64,000 nucleotides of DNA from Viola odorata (Eukaryota; Streptophyta; Magnoliopsida; Malpighiales; Violaceae): assembly GCA_963691705.1 (NCBI GenBank), contig OY829539.1, positions 23,482,407-23,546,406 of the forward strand, written 5' to 3'. Shown here in pieces: positions 1 to 10,724 of this stretch. The notes under the pieces are model-generated. The model was not told the origin of the DNA. It searched no databases and saw only the letters and a program-made list of their open reading frames with translations. Numbering within the stretch: the first letter of the stretch is position 1; every line of letters begins with the position of its first letter. Both the position numbers and the translations under genes were made by a program.

Positions 1-2
1 CT

Positions 3-557
3 ATTAGAGTAGAAGGAGTGGACAGCAAAATCATTTGTAAAGAGGAACCGATTCAAGGGGTAATATCTAACCTCGATTGGATGATAGGGGTGAACAACAA
101 GGGAGATGATTGGGAGGATGAAGAGGACATAGACGAGGTCAGAGACACTTACAGCGCCCAGGCAGAAGTAGACTCGGCAGAATTAGGCACTAGAGATCAC
201 CCCTCAATAGCAGTCACTATCTGCGCAGACAAGCAACCCAGAATCGACACAACCAGCCCGACTCATATTCCTGATCAGAATATCCCGTTTGTTACTTCAA
301 GAATACGTAAAGTGAAGAAGTTGGTGGGCACAACAGGCAGTCTAAAGACCACAAATTCGGAGGTAGGGTCGTGGTCAAATGGGAACAATATCGAGGACGC
401 GGACATATCTAATATGAACCGAGTGTTAGACGTATCGCTTCTAGAGGGACAGACATGGGAAATTGGTAAGGCTTTGTCACTAATTACACATGCGAATGAG
501 GCAGCCTTACGCGCTTTTGACAAAGAAAGGTTTGAGGGGGAAGTGGAACACTTCTGA
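3..557 (+). CDS. LINE ORF1 (Gag-like), C-terminal part
   Basis: The frame is open from the left window edge (position 3) to TGA at 555-557, so the N-terminus is missing. The visible 180 or so residues are acidic and Ser/Asp/Thr-rich, of low complexity. This matches the variable tail that follows the zinc knuckle in plant LINE ORF1 proteins; the knuckle itself would lie upstream of the window. ORF1 proteins bind the element RNA and act as chaperones in the ribonucleoprotein particle. Assignment rests on position directly 5' of a recognisable ORF2, not on a conserved motif in this piece. No stop interrupts it. Confidence 0.6.
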   Translation: MRVEGVDSKIICKEEPIQGVISNLDWMIGVNNKGDDWEDEEDIDEVRDTYSAQAEVDSAELGTRDHPSIAVTICADKQPRIDTTSPTHIPDQNIPFVTSRIRKVKKLVGTTGSLKTTNSEVGSWSNGNNIEDADISNMNRVLDVSLLEGQTWEIGKALSLITHANEAALRAFDKERFEGEVEHF

Positions 558-595
558 GATTGCCTGGTGCATTTTCGTGTCTTCAATCATTTCCG

Positions 596-3500
596 ATGGT
601 ACGTCTATTGTCATGGAATAGTAGAGGGATGTTATCGATGGTTAAAAGGAAATTTATTAGAAATACTATCCAACGGGAGAAGCTTGACGTTGTGTTTCTT
701 CAAGAAACTAAAAGGGGGCTTGTTAACGAATTCTTCATTGCTTCCATATGGAAGTCAATCGAGATGAAATGGACTTGGGTTCCAGCGATTGGGAGATCCA
801 GAGGGCTGATTGCCATGTGGGATTCTAGAGTGTTTGAAGTCACTGCCCACATTACGGGTGATCGTTTCATCTGGTTGGAGGGACCATTCACCGAGTCTGA
901 CTTCCGATGTGTTATGGTAAACATTTATGCGTATATAGAGATAAACCGTAGAGCTCAGCTTTGGACCCACCTTCGAGGTTTAATAACGACCAGTAACATA
1001 CTCGTGTTAATTGCGGGAGATTTTAACGAAGTCCTCTCTCCGGCTGAAAGAAGTAATGGCGGTAACATAACTAGGAGTATGCGAGATTTACAGGACTGGG
1101 TCTTTGGCAGTAATTTGACGGAATACCCTCTGATGGGAAGGCGTTTCATGTGGGCAAACGTTGTGTGTCGTAGCAGGCTGGACAGGGTGTTCTTTCAGCC
1201 GGGTTGGAACACTGTTTTTCCTCGTCTCCAGCTCTCTGCGATGGGCAAAAACTCTTTTGACCATGTTCCATTGCTGCTCAGCTATGATCACGTCGACTGG
1301 GGCCCCAAACCTTTTAGAGACCTTGCTGTTTGGTGGGAAGTGGAGGGATTCAACGGTTTGGTTTCAGGGTTGTGGACAGAAGCAACTGATATTTTTCCTG
1401 GGAATTTTCAGGTTCTAAAAAAGCTTAGGTGGTTGAAGACGAGGTTACGTAGCTGGAACCGAGACGTGTTTGGAAACATAACCAACAGGATCAAGGAACT
1501 GCAGGCTCGGGTGGACTACCTAGACAACCTAGCAGATGAGAGAGACCTAACAGAGGAGGAATTATTAGAGAAGGGTGAAACAGATGAGGCTTTATGGGAA
1601 AAATAGGGATAGGAGAGTCGGTTGTGGCAGCGGAAAGTGAGGGCACGTTGGGACTCTCAGGGAGACCGCAACACTAAGTACTTCAACCAAATCGCGTTGT
1701 GCACGAATAGGAGAAACAACATCTCTGAAATAGTGGAGGACAATGTGCGGTTGACTGCTCCTACAGACGTGAAATCTGCTGCTGTTAAATACTTTTCCAA
1801 CTTTTTCAAAGCTGTGACTTGGGACAGACCGCGCATGCAAGACTTGGGTTTCAAGAAGCTAAGTACGGAACAGGTCAGTTGGCTTGACAGAGAAGTCTTG
1901 GGGCCTGAAATCTGGGAGGCAGTGAAGCAATGCGGGGGTGAAAAATCACCTGGGCCAGACGGATTTTCCTTCACCTTTATTCAGAAAGTGTGGGGTAACT
2001 TAGGTGACGACTTCAGTTCTATGGTTTTAGACTTTTTCAGGACGGGCAGATTTCCCCACGGAGCAAATTCATCCTTTCTCACCTTGATACTGAAAGTGAG
2101 CTCAGCCAAGAGATTCAGAGAATTTCGTCCTATCAGTCTGGTGAACAGTACTTATAAAGTCATAGCCAAGATCCTTGCTAACCGTCTTGGATCAGTTATC
2201 ACTTCTGTGATCAGCGACACTCAGCACGGGTTTGTTCAAGGTAACAGTACTTTGGACTGTGTAATGATTGCTAACGAAGTCACTTATTTTCTTAAGTCAA
2301 GCAGGCGTCAAGGTTTCTTATTTAAGCTTGATTTCGAGAAGGCGTACGGCTCAGTCGAATGGAGTTACCTGGATGACATCTTGAGCCATATGGGGTTTAG
2401 CGCCAAGTGGCGTGGCTAGATTAATCAGTGTCTAAGTAAGGCTAGGGTCTCAGTCCTCATCAATGGGTCTCCGACTCAGGAATTTGGAATGGGTAGAGGT
2501 TTGAGACAGGGGTGTCCGATGTCCCCGTTCCTGTTCAACATAGCTGCAGAAGGGCTAAATCAATTATTTGTTAGAGCCAAGTCGGGAGGATTACTTCGAG
2601 GCATAGGAAATGAGACGCGGGGGTGGGATATCACTCACCTCCAGTTTGCAGACGACACGTTAGTTTTCGTTAACAACGATGAGGATGAAATTCAGTGTGT
2701 CAAAGGGATCCTTCGTTGGTTTGACGCTTTTTCAGGGCTTAAGGTTAACTATTTCAAGAGTACCTTAGTGGGTGTTAATGTGTTTAGACACCTGGGGACT
2801 ACTGTGGCGCGTAGAGTAGGATGCAAATACGAGGTACTGCCTTTCAAATACCTTGGGTCCTTTGTGGGGATGAACCCGAAAAGACTGTCTAGTTGGGAAT
2901 TCCTGCTTTCGAAAATTCAAAAGAAGCTGGCTACGTGGAAGGGGCCTCTGCTTTCAGTGGGTGGGAGAACGACCTTAATTAAGTCAGTCTTAACGAGCAT
3001 TCTAGTCTACAACATGTCCATTTACCGTATGCCAAAGGGCATTATTCGGAGGTGTAACCAAATCATGGCCCGCAAAAGACTGTCTAGTTGGGAATTCCTG
3101 CTTTCGAAAATTCAAAAGAAGCTGGCTACGTGGAAGGGGCCTCTACTTTCAGTGGGTGGAAGAACGACCTTAATTAAGTCAGTCTTAACGAGCATTCTAG
3201 TCTACAACATGTCCATTTACCGTATGCCAAAGGGCATTATTCGGAGGTGTAACCAAATCATGGCCCGCTTTCTGTGGAGTGGGAACGAGCACCGCCAAGG
3301 TCTAACCAAGGTAAAGTGGTCAAAATCTATTCGGCCAAAAGACCTGGGAGGGCTGGGGTTGGGATGTCTACAGACCCGCAACAAAGCCTTACTTTTGAAG
3401 TGCGTTTGGGGCCTTTTGGCAGGAGAGAATAAGAAATTGGTGGAAATTGTGCGCAAAGAATACAACATTCTTTCGCTGGGAGACTTGTGGACTCAGGACA

Positions 3501-4495
3501 GACCCAATCTCTCCTCCATTTGGAGCGACATCATCCAGGTAAGTGGGAGATCTTCCTCCTTGTTTGGGTCTTGGATCCCAAACGTGCACTTGAGTATTGG
3601 TTCTGGCGAATCAGTCAGTTTTTGGTGGGATCCTTAGGCTGCTCTAGTGCCTTTGGCTCTCAAATACCCTCGACTGTATTCCATCACCAGTAACAAGACG
3701 GAAGTTATCCGGGAGTACGGGAGTTGGCAAGGTTCGGAATGGCGTTGGCATATCCCTTGGAGGAGGGGTTTATTTGAGTGGGAGGTGGATGAGGTTAACG
3801 ACATGCAGGAGTCCCTGCCGATTCCAAACAGAACCACTCGTGCTAGCTCCCTGCGTTGGAAGTTAGAAAGCTCGGGTAAGTATTCAGTCAAATCCTTCTG
3901 CAAGGTCATAGATCAGACAAAAAACGACCACCACAAGAACGACACCCTACATTCTTGCTGGCGTAGGATGACTCCTTACCGGGTTGAGTTCTTTCTGTGA
4001 TTGGCTTTGCAAGATCGTATCGCTACTCGAGAGTTCCTCAGGAAACGCAACATCCTTGCAGCGGACTCTAGTATGTGTCCTCTGTGCGCTTGCTGTGAGG
4101 AGAGTATCCACCACTTATTCTTACATTGCAGTAAGATGGACCAGCTGTGGAATATTGTCATGCGTTGGATTGGAATCGTTTGGGTTCGCCCGCGGCGCTT
4201 GGAAGACTTGTGGCAAAGCTGGCGTGCGATGTTTCCTGGTCACCACGCTAGGACGCTGGACATGTGGATGAAGTTGCTTCAGGCAATTTTATGGAGTTTG
4301 TGGAAGCACCGTAACGGTATAGTATTCCGGCAGGAGAGTTTTAACTACCACAAGATGCATCATGTCATCTTTGCTACTTGGAGGCGCTGGATTCATAGCG
4401 AGGACAAGTCTTTTCCATACTCCATTACTCAAATGGAAATGTCCTCTACGTGGTTGCATGTATGGGGCTGCCAATCAGCAGCGACAGCCACCTGA
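596..4495 (+). pseudogene. LINE ORF2: endonuclease, reverse transcriptase, zf-RVT (five stop codons)
   Basis: ORF2 supplies target nicking and target-primed reverse transcription. ATG at 596 leads straight into the exonuclease-endonuclease-phosphatase domain: WNSRG, QETK, GDFNE, SRLDR and a terminal DHVPL are all visible. The RT domain follows, with RGLRQGCPMSPFLF and the catalytic FADD near 2650. A zf-RVT region (CPLCACCEESIHHLFLHC) lies near 4075-4135. All pieces are in one frame but are interrupted at 1604 (TAG), 1610 (TAG), 2417 (TAG), 3635 (TAG) and 3998 (TGA). The last three sit where tryptophan is expected, so TGG to TAG/TGA transitions are likely. A 195-bp in-frame tandem duplication (2881-3268) doubles part of the post-RT region. 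Confidence 0.92.
2881..3268 (+). repeat. 195-bp in-frame tandem duplication inside LINE ORF2
   Basis: The segment 2881-3073 recurs at 3076-3268 with a period of exactly 195 bp (65 codons). I count two base differences between copies (ctg/cta and ggg/gga in the stretch encoding GPLLSVGGRTT). The frame is preserved, so the protein repeats 65 residues starting at RLSSWEFLLSK. The block lies C-terminal to the RT catalytic motif. Confidence 0.95.
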
Positions 4496-4668
4496 TAGGG
4501 AATTTTCGATAGGACTCTTGCTGCTGTTGTTTCATAGCTATGTATTTTCAGTTTTGTAGTTGGCACTGATGTGTAGTTGCTCTGCTGTTTCTGCAGCAGT
4601 TCAGTAGTTTTGGGATCATGTTCTTCATGGCCCCTTTAATAAAATCCTCTGCTTATTTAAAAAAAATA

Positions 4669-5038
4669 AGCAAACCCAGTTTTGGAATTTTGTTACATGA
4701 GCAAGAACAACAAGAAGCATAATCACTATTTATAAAATCAATTTGGCAAACATGTTTCAGAAAGTACGAAAACAATAGCGACGGCTCGTCGCCGTTGCAC
4801 GAATATTATTATTGAGAAAATTGCACCCATAATCTAATGTAATTACACACAAGAATTTTGATACATCTCACACAAACAAAACTAAGACTTTAATGACGTC
4901 ACAATTCAAAGAGCCTAGACTTTGACATATGGAATAACAATTATAGGGGAAAAAATACTTATATAACTAAGATTGTTCATGATATATTGGGGATTGATTA
5001 ATAGTACTTCTAAATAATGATATAGATAAATAACAATT
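4669..5038. other. AT-rich spacer between LINE tail and GDSL stop codon
   Basis: About 370 bp without an ORF. On the minus strand it must contain the 3' UTR and polyadenylation region of the GDSL gene, which ends at 5039. I see AT-rich sequence but no unambiguous AATAAA in the expected sense. Confidence 0.5.
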
Positions 5039-8000
5039 TTAAGTTCTAGAGTCCAATTCCATGATGGTGGTGAGGTTCATTGGATGCATGTACTCGCTGG
5101 TGCCAGTCAAGATCTGTCGAACAATGTATCTGTTTGCTCTTTCAGATGGATGGAATGCATCCCAAAATGCATAAATGTCTCTGTTAGGGCACAAGCTGGA
5201 TGCTGGTGTGCAGAGCCCAATCCCATTGTACCGACCTTGCCCACAGCATGCATATTGGGATGTAACAAAACCTGTCCAAATTAGGAAGAAAATAGTAATT
5301 ACTTATGAGACCGCAACTGATCGTCGAACCGCTCATAGTCTCAGGTCAATAGTTCAACCAGGTTTATAATTGCTGGTTCAACCGTTAAAAAGTCAAACCG
5401 AGTTGGTGGAACCTAACTGGTTTTATGGTCTGTTTTTTCTCAAAAACAATAGTTTTTGGGACAATAAATATGATGAGTAGCATCATTAAATTTTGTGCTG
5501 TGCAAGGAGACCAATGCCAACCATTCCACTTGGTTCATTTATCCACAGAGCCTGGAAGGAGGCAAGCCATAACTGCTGCCTTACCTACCAAATCTACCAA
5601 AACAGCTAAACCCTTGCTCCAATTTTTTTGCCCACTTGATCTAAAAAATTACTAATGTCATGGTTTTCCTGTCTCAAAAGCTAATTAATTAATTAATTAA
5701 AGCTGTTAAAAATGACTTGATCATTTGTTCATGCACCAAATAGATACTATGTTTAGATCTCGCTCACGAGTTATGTCTTTTTCTTAGTCTAACAATTTTT
5801 TATCAGATCAAATGGTCAAGAGTTCAAATCATATCATCACTCATATTTAATTAAAATCTATTAGTTAGAGTGGTTTCATTTAAAAGTCATGATTTTTAAT
5901 CACAGGAGAAACTGGTGATGGGATTACCGTAAGCTGCAGGGTTGGAGATGAAGTCCATGTTCATGCGGTAGGCATTAGCAGCAATGAAAACGTTTGATCC
6001 AATTTCGCCATTGACCTCATTGATCATTTGGACAAGTTGCGGATTGAACAGATCAGCAGCCCTCTGCAGCTCAACAGCACACTCACCATTTATGCTCCTC
6101 ATCCCTCTCTCTGCTGGAGTGCAACCTAGTGGTCCGGTTCCTGTCACCAAAACTCTGCGTGCACCCAACTCATATGCCCTCTGCATCATTAATATTTATA
6201 CATAATAAATATAAACCATCATTTTTCTTATCACTAGAAAAAAACAGATAGATTTTTGTTCTTAAGAAAACAAATTTATTTAAGATAATTTTTTTTGAAT
6301 GATATTAGTGTCATGTTTGAAACGAGCAGAAAGGACACATGAGAAGATCGGGAAAAAAAATCAATTAGAAAAATAAAGGAATAATGTATCAATAATCAAT
6401 GTGTTTAGATGTATCTGACAGGAGTTTTAATGAGAAAATAATGTGTCAATGTAGAGGCATGCAAACTGGATTTAATGCCAATGGAAAGAAATTCTGGCAT
6501 TCTTTTTCTTATTATTTAAATCGGTTATATTATACTTTGATGCATAATAAATGACTTTTTCTTATGGATTTTTACTGTTCATCATACTTATCATTTTATC
6601 TTTTCTGAATCATATATTTTGTGCAAATGACAATTTTTTTTATATATCAATCCAATTTGATGATGGTGTAGTAATTTGAGTGAAAATTAGGAGTAAAAAT
6701 AAAACAATGTGGAATAAAATAAGATAAAAGATCATTATTCTGCGGATTTTTACTATCTCAGAACGTCATTTATGTTGCCTCGAAGAGAGTATTAATTATA
6801 TTATTAAATATTGACTTGTGATTTATATATCATAAAAACCATATGTATCAACTAGTTGAATTACAACTTATTATTAATAAATTATGGCATTCTTGTTAGT
6901 GGATTTAATTCCCACTTAAAAACAAGCATAGCCAGCTAATTATATATAGCTATAACTAAAGTTGGTGATTATTAATTTGGCTTCAAATGTCATATGGGCA
7001 AATTAAACTTATAATGGTCCCTAATGAAATTTTTGTTTTATAGATGCATCCCCCCACATTGTTTTTATTGTCCCCACCTACTTCTCTCTGACCACTACAC
7101 TATTATTGTCCTTATTACTTCAATAAACAATAAATTTTAAAGAAAAATAAATAAATGGAAATTTTAATGCATGCACCAAAGAGGAAAAAAAATGTAGCTA
7201 GAGAAAAAAAAATGTAGCTCGCTCGTTGTGTTGTGACTTGTTAGTGATAAATATATTAGTAAAAAATTGAATATTGTTTTAAAAAAAAAAAAAGGAAAGA
7301 AAAGAAAAGCAGAACATTACGAGTAGAATTTTGCGGTACTCAGAGATGAGATAGACGACATAATCGGGAAGAGAGAACTGGCGAGATCTTGCAGAGAAGG
7401 GCACCAAGTAGTAGTTGTTGACAAAATCATTGCCGCCCAATGTCAAGAGCACGAGTGCACCGTTTACCAGTCTCTGTGTCTGCTCTGGTCCAATAAGGGC
7501 ACTAACCCTTTGTTGGTATTGTTGGAAGTATTCAAATTGCTTGTACATCCTAATTATGTTTAGCTGCAAAATACACAAAATATTGTACCATTCATTATTA
7601 AAATAATTTAGGAAGTTCGACAATGTTAAAATAAGATTAATCTCATTAAAATGATTAAGTTAAAAATTAAGTACTTACAAATTGAACGCCGGTATCATTT
7701 AGGATTCCAATTCCAGCAGAAGCAAAGTTGGCACCAACAAGAAGTCTTTCTCCAGTGAGCTCCGGGGCTAAGTACGGTAATGTGGATTCTGCCCCAATTG
7801 CCTCACCTAATAATAAAAATTATACCCAATTAGTAACTAATTTAGGGCAATACTAAAAAAAAAGGGCCAACATCTTATTATAAAAACGTGCACATAAACA
7901 TATATTAAGAAGTGCGCTTACTAATCATATCGGGGATGTTCAGGCCATTAGAGAAGCGGCCAGTTGGTCTATGAGTTGGGTAATCAATCCCGTACGGCGG

Positions 8001-8177
8001 TCCATCAGCGCGAGCAGTGGTTGCAAGATAGTTATTGTTGCCGTTGTCGACGAGCGAATCGCCGAAGACAAAGAATGCCCTAGTAGCTTCAACATTTGGC
8101 ACCAAAAGACTTGCTAGTGTTGCTACTAGCACAAAAGTGAGGAAGGTGGTGAGGAATGGAGAGGTAGCCATTGGCAT
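5039..8177 (-). CDS. GDSL esterase/lipase, secreted, five exons (LTL1-like)
   Basis: This is a SGNH-hydrolase of the plant GDSL family, acting on acyl esters in the secretory pathway or apoplast. Exons read on the minus strand: 8177-7922, 7806-7679, 7563-7321, 6180-5928 and 5271-5039, with GT-AG introns of 115, 115, 1140 and 656 bp. Joined, they give 1113 bp, 370 residues, no stop, the family's usual length. Residues 1-31 form a hydrophobic signal peptide ending near VEA. Block I is [11 protein letters not shown] with nucleophile Ser41; block [12 protein letters not shown] has Gly110; block III GGND has Asn173; block V DAFH has Asp331 and His334. An in-frame TTG codon 10 codons upstream is not preferred over ATG at 8177. 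Resemblance is closest to the LTL1 (Li-tolerant lipase 1) subgroup from memory; the exact substrate is unknown. It looks functional. Confidence 0.95.
6535..6789. mobile_element. Stowaway-like MITE, degenerate, in intron 3 of the GDSL gene
   Basis: This stretch is a diverged copy of the MITE at 18174-18433. Shared blocks include GGATTTTTACT near each end, CATTTTATCTTTTC, TTTGTGCAAATGACAATTTT, CAATTTGATGATG and GGAATAAAATAAGAT. TA dinucleotides flank both ends (6533-6534 and 6790-6791). The terminal inverted repeats have decayed, so this copy is older. It lies entirely within the 1140-bp intron. Confidence 0.75.
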
Positions 8178-8634
8178 TATGTTAGTTTCGAAGCTAGAAG
8201 AACACAAGAAATGCTCTTGTTATGGTGCACTCTAGCTAAGTGGGGTGTGCTTGAGTGGATGAGTGATTGAAGGTATAGGTTTAAATAATGGTCATCTTTT
8301 GTGCCTTTGGTTGCAAATATTAATGGCTTGTTCAACTACCGAAGGCAACACAAAAAGAGCGGCTATATAAGGAAAGCTAGTACAAAGTTAGTTCCAGTCC
8401 AGTGTGTTAACAAATATTGACATGTATTTACCATATTGATGTACTGTGTTTAAAATTATCAGTGTTACCATAAGTTGCTTTTCCATTATGATCTTACACT
8501 TTTGAAGCTTAAATAAGGGATAGATAATTATGAGAAGGATTCCACTAGTTTCCTTCAAGGTTTTTGTTTTGAATCTTGGGGGACACAATTGTTTTAAAAT
8601 ATCTAATAATACTACTTGCTCCAACTTTTAAAGA
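8178..8634 (-). promoter_or_regulatory. GDSL gene 5' flank with TATA-like box
   Basis: There are 457 bp between the GDSL start codon and the copia LTR. The minus strand has TATTTAAA at 8280-8287, about 103 bp upstream of the ATG, a plausible TATA position for a short 5' UTR. No other element is assigned. Any enhancer further upstream would have been displaced by the copia insertion. Confidence 0.45.
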
Positions 8635-9443
8635 TGTTGGGGTTAATTCCAATCGACAATCAATTTTGCGCAGCAAACAATCTTATCCCAAGAATCAATA
8701 ACCCCTAGCTATCAAACCAATCAAAAGCAATCAAAAATAACACAGAGATTTTTAACGTGAAAAACCTCAACAGGTAAAAAACCACGGGACCAAGCCAGTC
8801 AATCCACTATATGATGATCAATGTGTACAACCAAGCAAAATCCCTATCTCAACTATAGGAATTATCTGACATACACCACTATCACCAATAGTACCAATCA
8901 AACAATCTAATTAATCAATCCGAGAAAAACAAGAGATATGAGAATAGAGAACCAAAACTAGATTTTCACTGCTTCAGTCGGGACAGTATTTCTACCACAT
9001 CGGACAATTTTTCATCGATCTAACCGTTCAGATTGAAGAATCAGAAGTCGTACACCTTTTTCCTAAATTTCACCCCGATCCAACGGTGAACGACGTCGCT
9101 GCGATGATTCTCCAGAAGCTGCACAGAGTTTGGCGAAATCTGTTTTCTCTCTTCTCTCTCACAGGATGCTCAAATCATCTCACAATCTCTCAGGATGCTC
9201 AACAGCAACCCTAATTAATTCTCTTGTCTCTCTTGCCTCACATCCTAAACCACCACTCACCTTTTATAATGGTTTACAATTGCAAACCTAATTGCACTAA
9301 GTGTAGGAAACCTAAACCACCTCTAACTCTCTTTATTTTTTTCTTTTTCTTTCTTAACCTAAATCAAACAATTACATGTGGCACCAATTGGGCTACTCCC
9401 ACAACAAATCTCTCCTTCAGCTAATATGAGTTGGACTCCAACA
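8635..9443 (-). repeat. Copia 3' LTR
   Basis: 809 bp, TG...CA ends, near-identical to 10725-11526 apart from scattered substitutions and small indels in T-rich runs. The minus strand has a TATA box (ATTATAAAAGG) near 9262-9272. Confidence 0.93.
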
Positions 9444-9456
9444 ATTCTCCCCCTCC
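9444..9456 (-). promoter_or_regulatory. Copia polypurine tract
   Basis: The minus strand reads GGAGGGGGAGAAT directly upstream of the 3' LTR, the position and composition expected for the plus-strand DNA primer. Confidence 0.8.
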
Positions 9457-9469
9457 AGCTCATGTCATG

Positions 9470-10067
9470 GGGGAATCACCAATCTTAATGCAATCTGAGT
9501 AGGAGTCAAGTTCGCTTTCTCACCGGTCAACACCGCAAAGCTAACTCTTCTTCTAGGTAACTCTACCTAGCCATCACAATCATTCAATCTTTTGTAAGTA
9601 CCTTGTACTTTACTCTTAACCGCGGTTCCAATCAATCGGTAAATATTGTTGGAAGCAAGCTCCCACTTCATGATTACAGCTGCTCCTTTGCTTACCCTCA
9701 TCAATCTGTCTCTCGCTGCGTATCTATACCCGCGAGAATCCAATCATCCAAGAGAGATTAAATTTCTTTTCAACTTCGGCACATATCTCACATTGCCGAG
9801 AGTTCTTACCAATCTATCATGCATCTTGATATTCACATTGTCAATACCTTCAACCTCTAGTTTTTCATTATTGACCAATGTGACAGATTTATCATCACAA
9901 TCACCAAATGTACTAAACAATGGAAGAAGCCCCTCTGTAGTTCTTTCACAATCACCAAATGCATCACCAATCTTTTCTTTACCCTTCTGTAGTTCTTTCA
10001 AATCAGTCATCATCTTCTGAAAGTATGCTCTGATGTGACCCTTCTGGTGGCAATGGAAGAAGCCCAT
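9470..10067 (-). pseudogene. Copia Gag zinc-knuckle remnant and gag-pre-integrase stub
   Basis: It continues gag after a frameshift. A decayed CCHC knuckle is visible (HCHQKGHIRAYF: two of the expected cysteines are now aromatic residues). It is followed by the protease-side segment VRYVPKLKRNLISLG that precedes the integrase in plant copia polyproteins. A second frameshift near 9740 gives the gag-pre-integrase hallmark MRVSKGAAVIMK and NIYRLIGT, as read from the minus strand at about 9700-9600. The sequence then runs into the polypurine tract with no integrase catalytic core. The deletion therefore removed everything from the start of integrase to the end of RNase H. Confidence 0.75.
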
Positions 10068-10696
10068 CTTCCTCTGTTTCTACCACGATGATCCTGTCCA
10101 CTCGATGACCTTTCTGAAATCATTAGTTTGTCACTACTATTCTTGTTCTCCACTCCTAACAGCTTCTCATTATCTATTAGGAAAGTCGTCACATCCTCCT
10201 TCTTCAAACTTGTCTTCCCTACTATAAGGGACTGCACCAGTGACTTGTGTAATGAAGAAAGAAGAAGTATCGCCTGCTCTTCATCTCCTACATTCTCCCC
10301 TGTATTAAGCACTTTCGTCAACACCTGATTGAAATCCGACAAGTGCTTATGGATGCTCATACCTTCATCCATCTTCAACGAATACAAGTCCAACTTTAGA
10401 CTAAGTTTGTTTGTCACAGACTTGGAAGCATAAACACTTTCTAGCTTCTCCCACATTCCTTTTGGTGTTTTCTCCCCCATCACAGCATACTTTATTGATG
10501 GAGCTAATGCAAGCCTGATCTGACTCGTCGCCTTTTTCAGGATAATTGCCCAATCACCATCTTTCATTCCTTCTGGTTTCTTATCACCAAGAGCGACATC
10601 AAGATCCTTCATAGTCAACAAATCCATCACAGTTGTCTGCCACAATATGAAATCATTCTCTCCATCAAAAGGCTCAATCTTTGCGTTGTCTGTCAT
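10010..10696 (-). CDS. Copia Gag (UBN2-type), truncated at the zinc knuckle
   Basis: 228 residues start at ATG 10696, only 14 bp from the primer-binding site. The motif order is typical of plant copia Gag: KIEPFDGENDFILWQ near residues 6-20, MWEKLESVYASKS in the middle, LSDFNQVLTKVLNTG, then LLSSLHKSL. The last residues depart from the family because a frameshift moves the zinc-knuckle region into another frame (9470-10067). Gag would form the capsid; here it is the only substantial ORF left. It is intact up to the frameshift. Confidence 0.85.
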   Translation of the reverse strand: MTDNAKIEPFDGENDFILWQTTVMDLLTMKDLDVALGDKKPEGMKDGDWAIILKKATSQIRLALAPSIKYAVMGEKTPKGMWEKLESVYASKSVTNKLSLKLDLYSLKMDEGMSIHKHLSDFNQVLTKVLNTGENVGDEEQAILLLSSLHKSLVQSLIVGKTSLKKEDVTTFLIDNEKLLGVENKNSSDKLMISERSSSGQDHRGRNRGRWASSIATRRVTSEHTFRR

Positions 10697-10710
10697 CTTT
10701 CAAACCTTAA

Positions 10711-10722
10711 GCTCCGCTACCA
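10711..10722 (-). promoter_or_regulatory. Copia primer-binding site (initiator tRNA-Met type)
   Basis: Two bases inside the 5' LTR the minus strand reads TGGTAGCGGAGC. It matches 10 of 12 bases of the common plant copia site TGGTATCAGAGC, complementary to initiator tRNA-Met. Confidence 0.8.
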
Positions 10723-10724
10723 GT

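Larger units (their letters stand above)
1..4668 (+). mobile_element. LINE (plant L1-type non-LTR retrotransposon), 5' end outside the window
   Basis: The order is ORF1 C-terminus (to 557), ORF2 endonuclease, reverse transcriptase and zf-RVT (596-4495), a 3' UTR of about 170 bp and a short A-rich run (4659-4666), which is the plant LINE layout. The 5' part lies outside the window, so no target-site duplication can be checked. It is a dead copy: five in-frame stops break ORF2, although one frame is otherwise kept from 596 to 4495. Its 3' end lies about 370 bp beyond the stop codon of the convergent GDSL gene. The 3' boundary is placed at the A-run and is good to roughly 10 bp. Confidence 0.93.
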
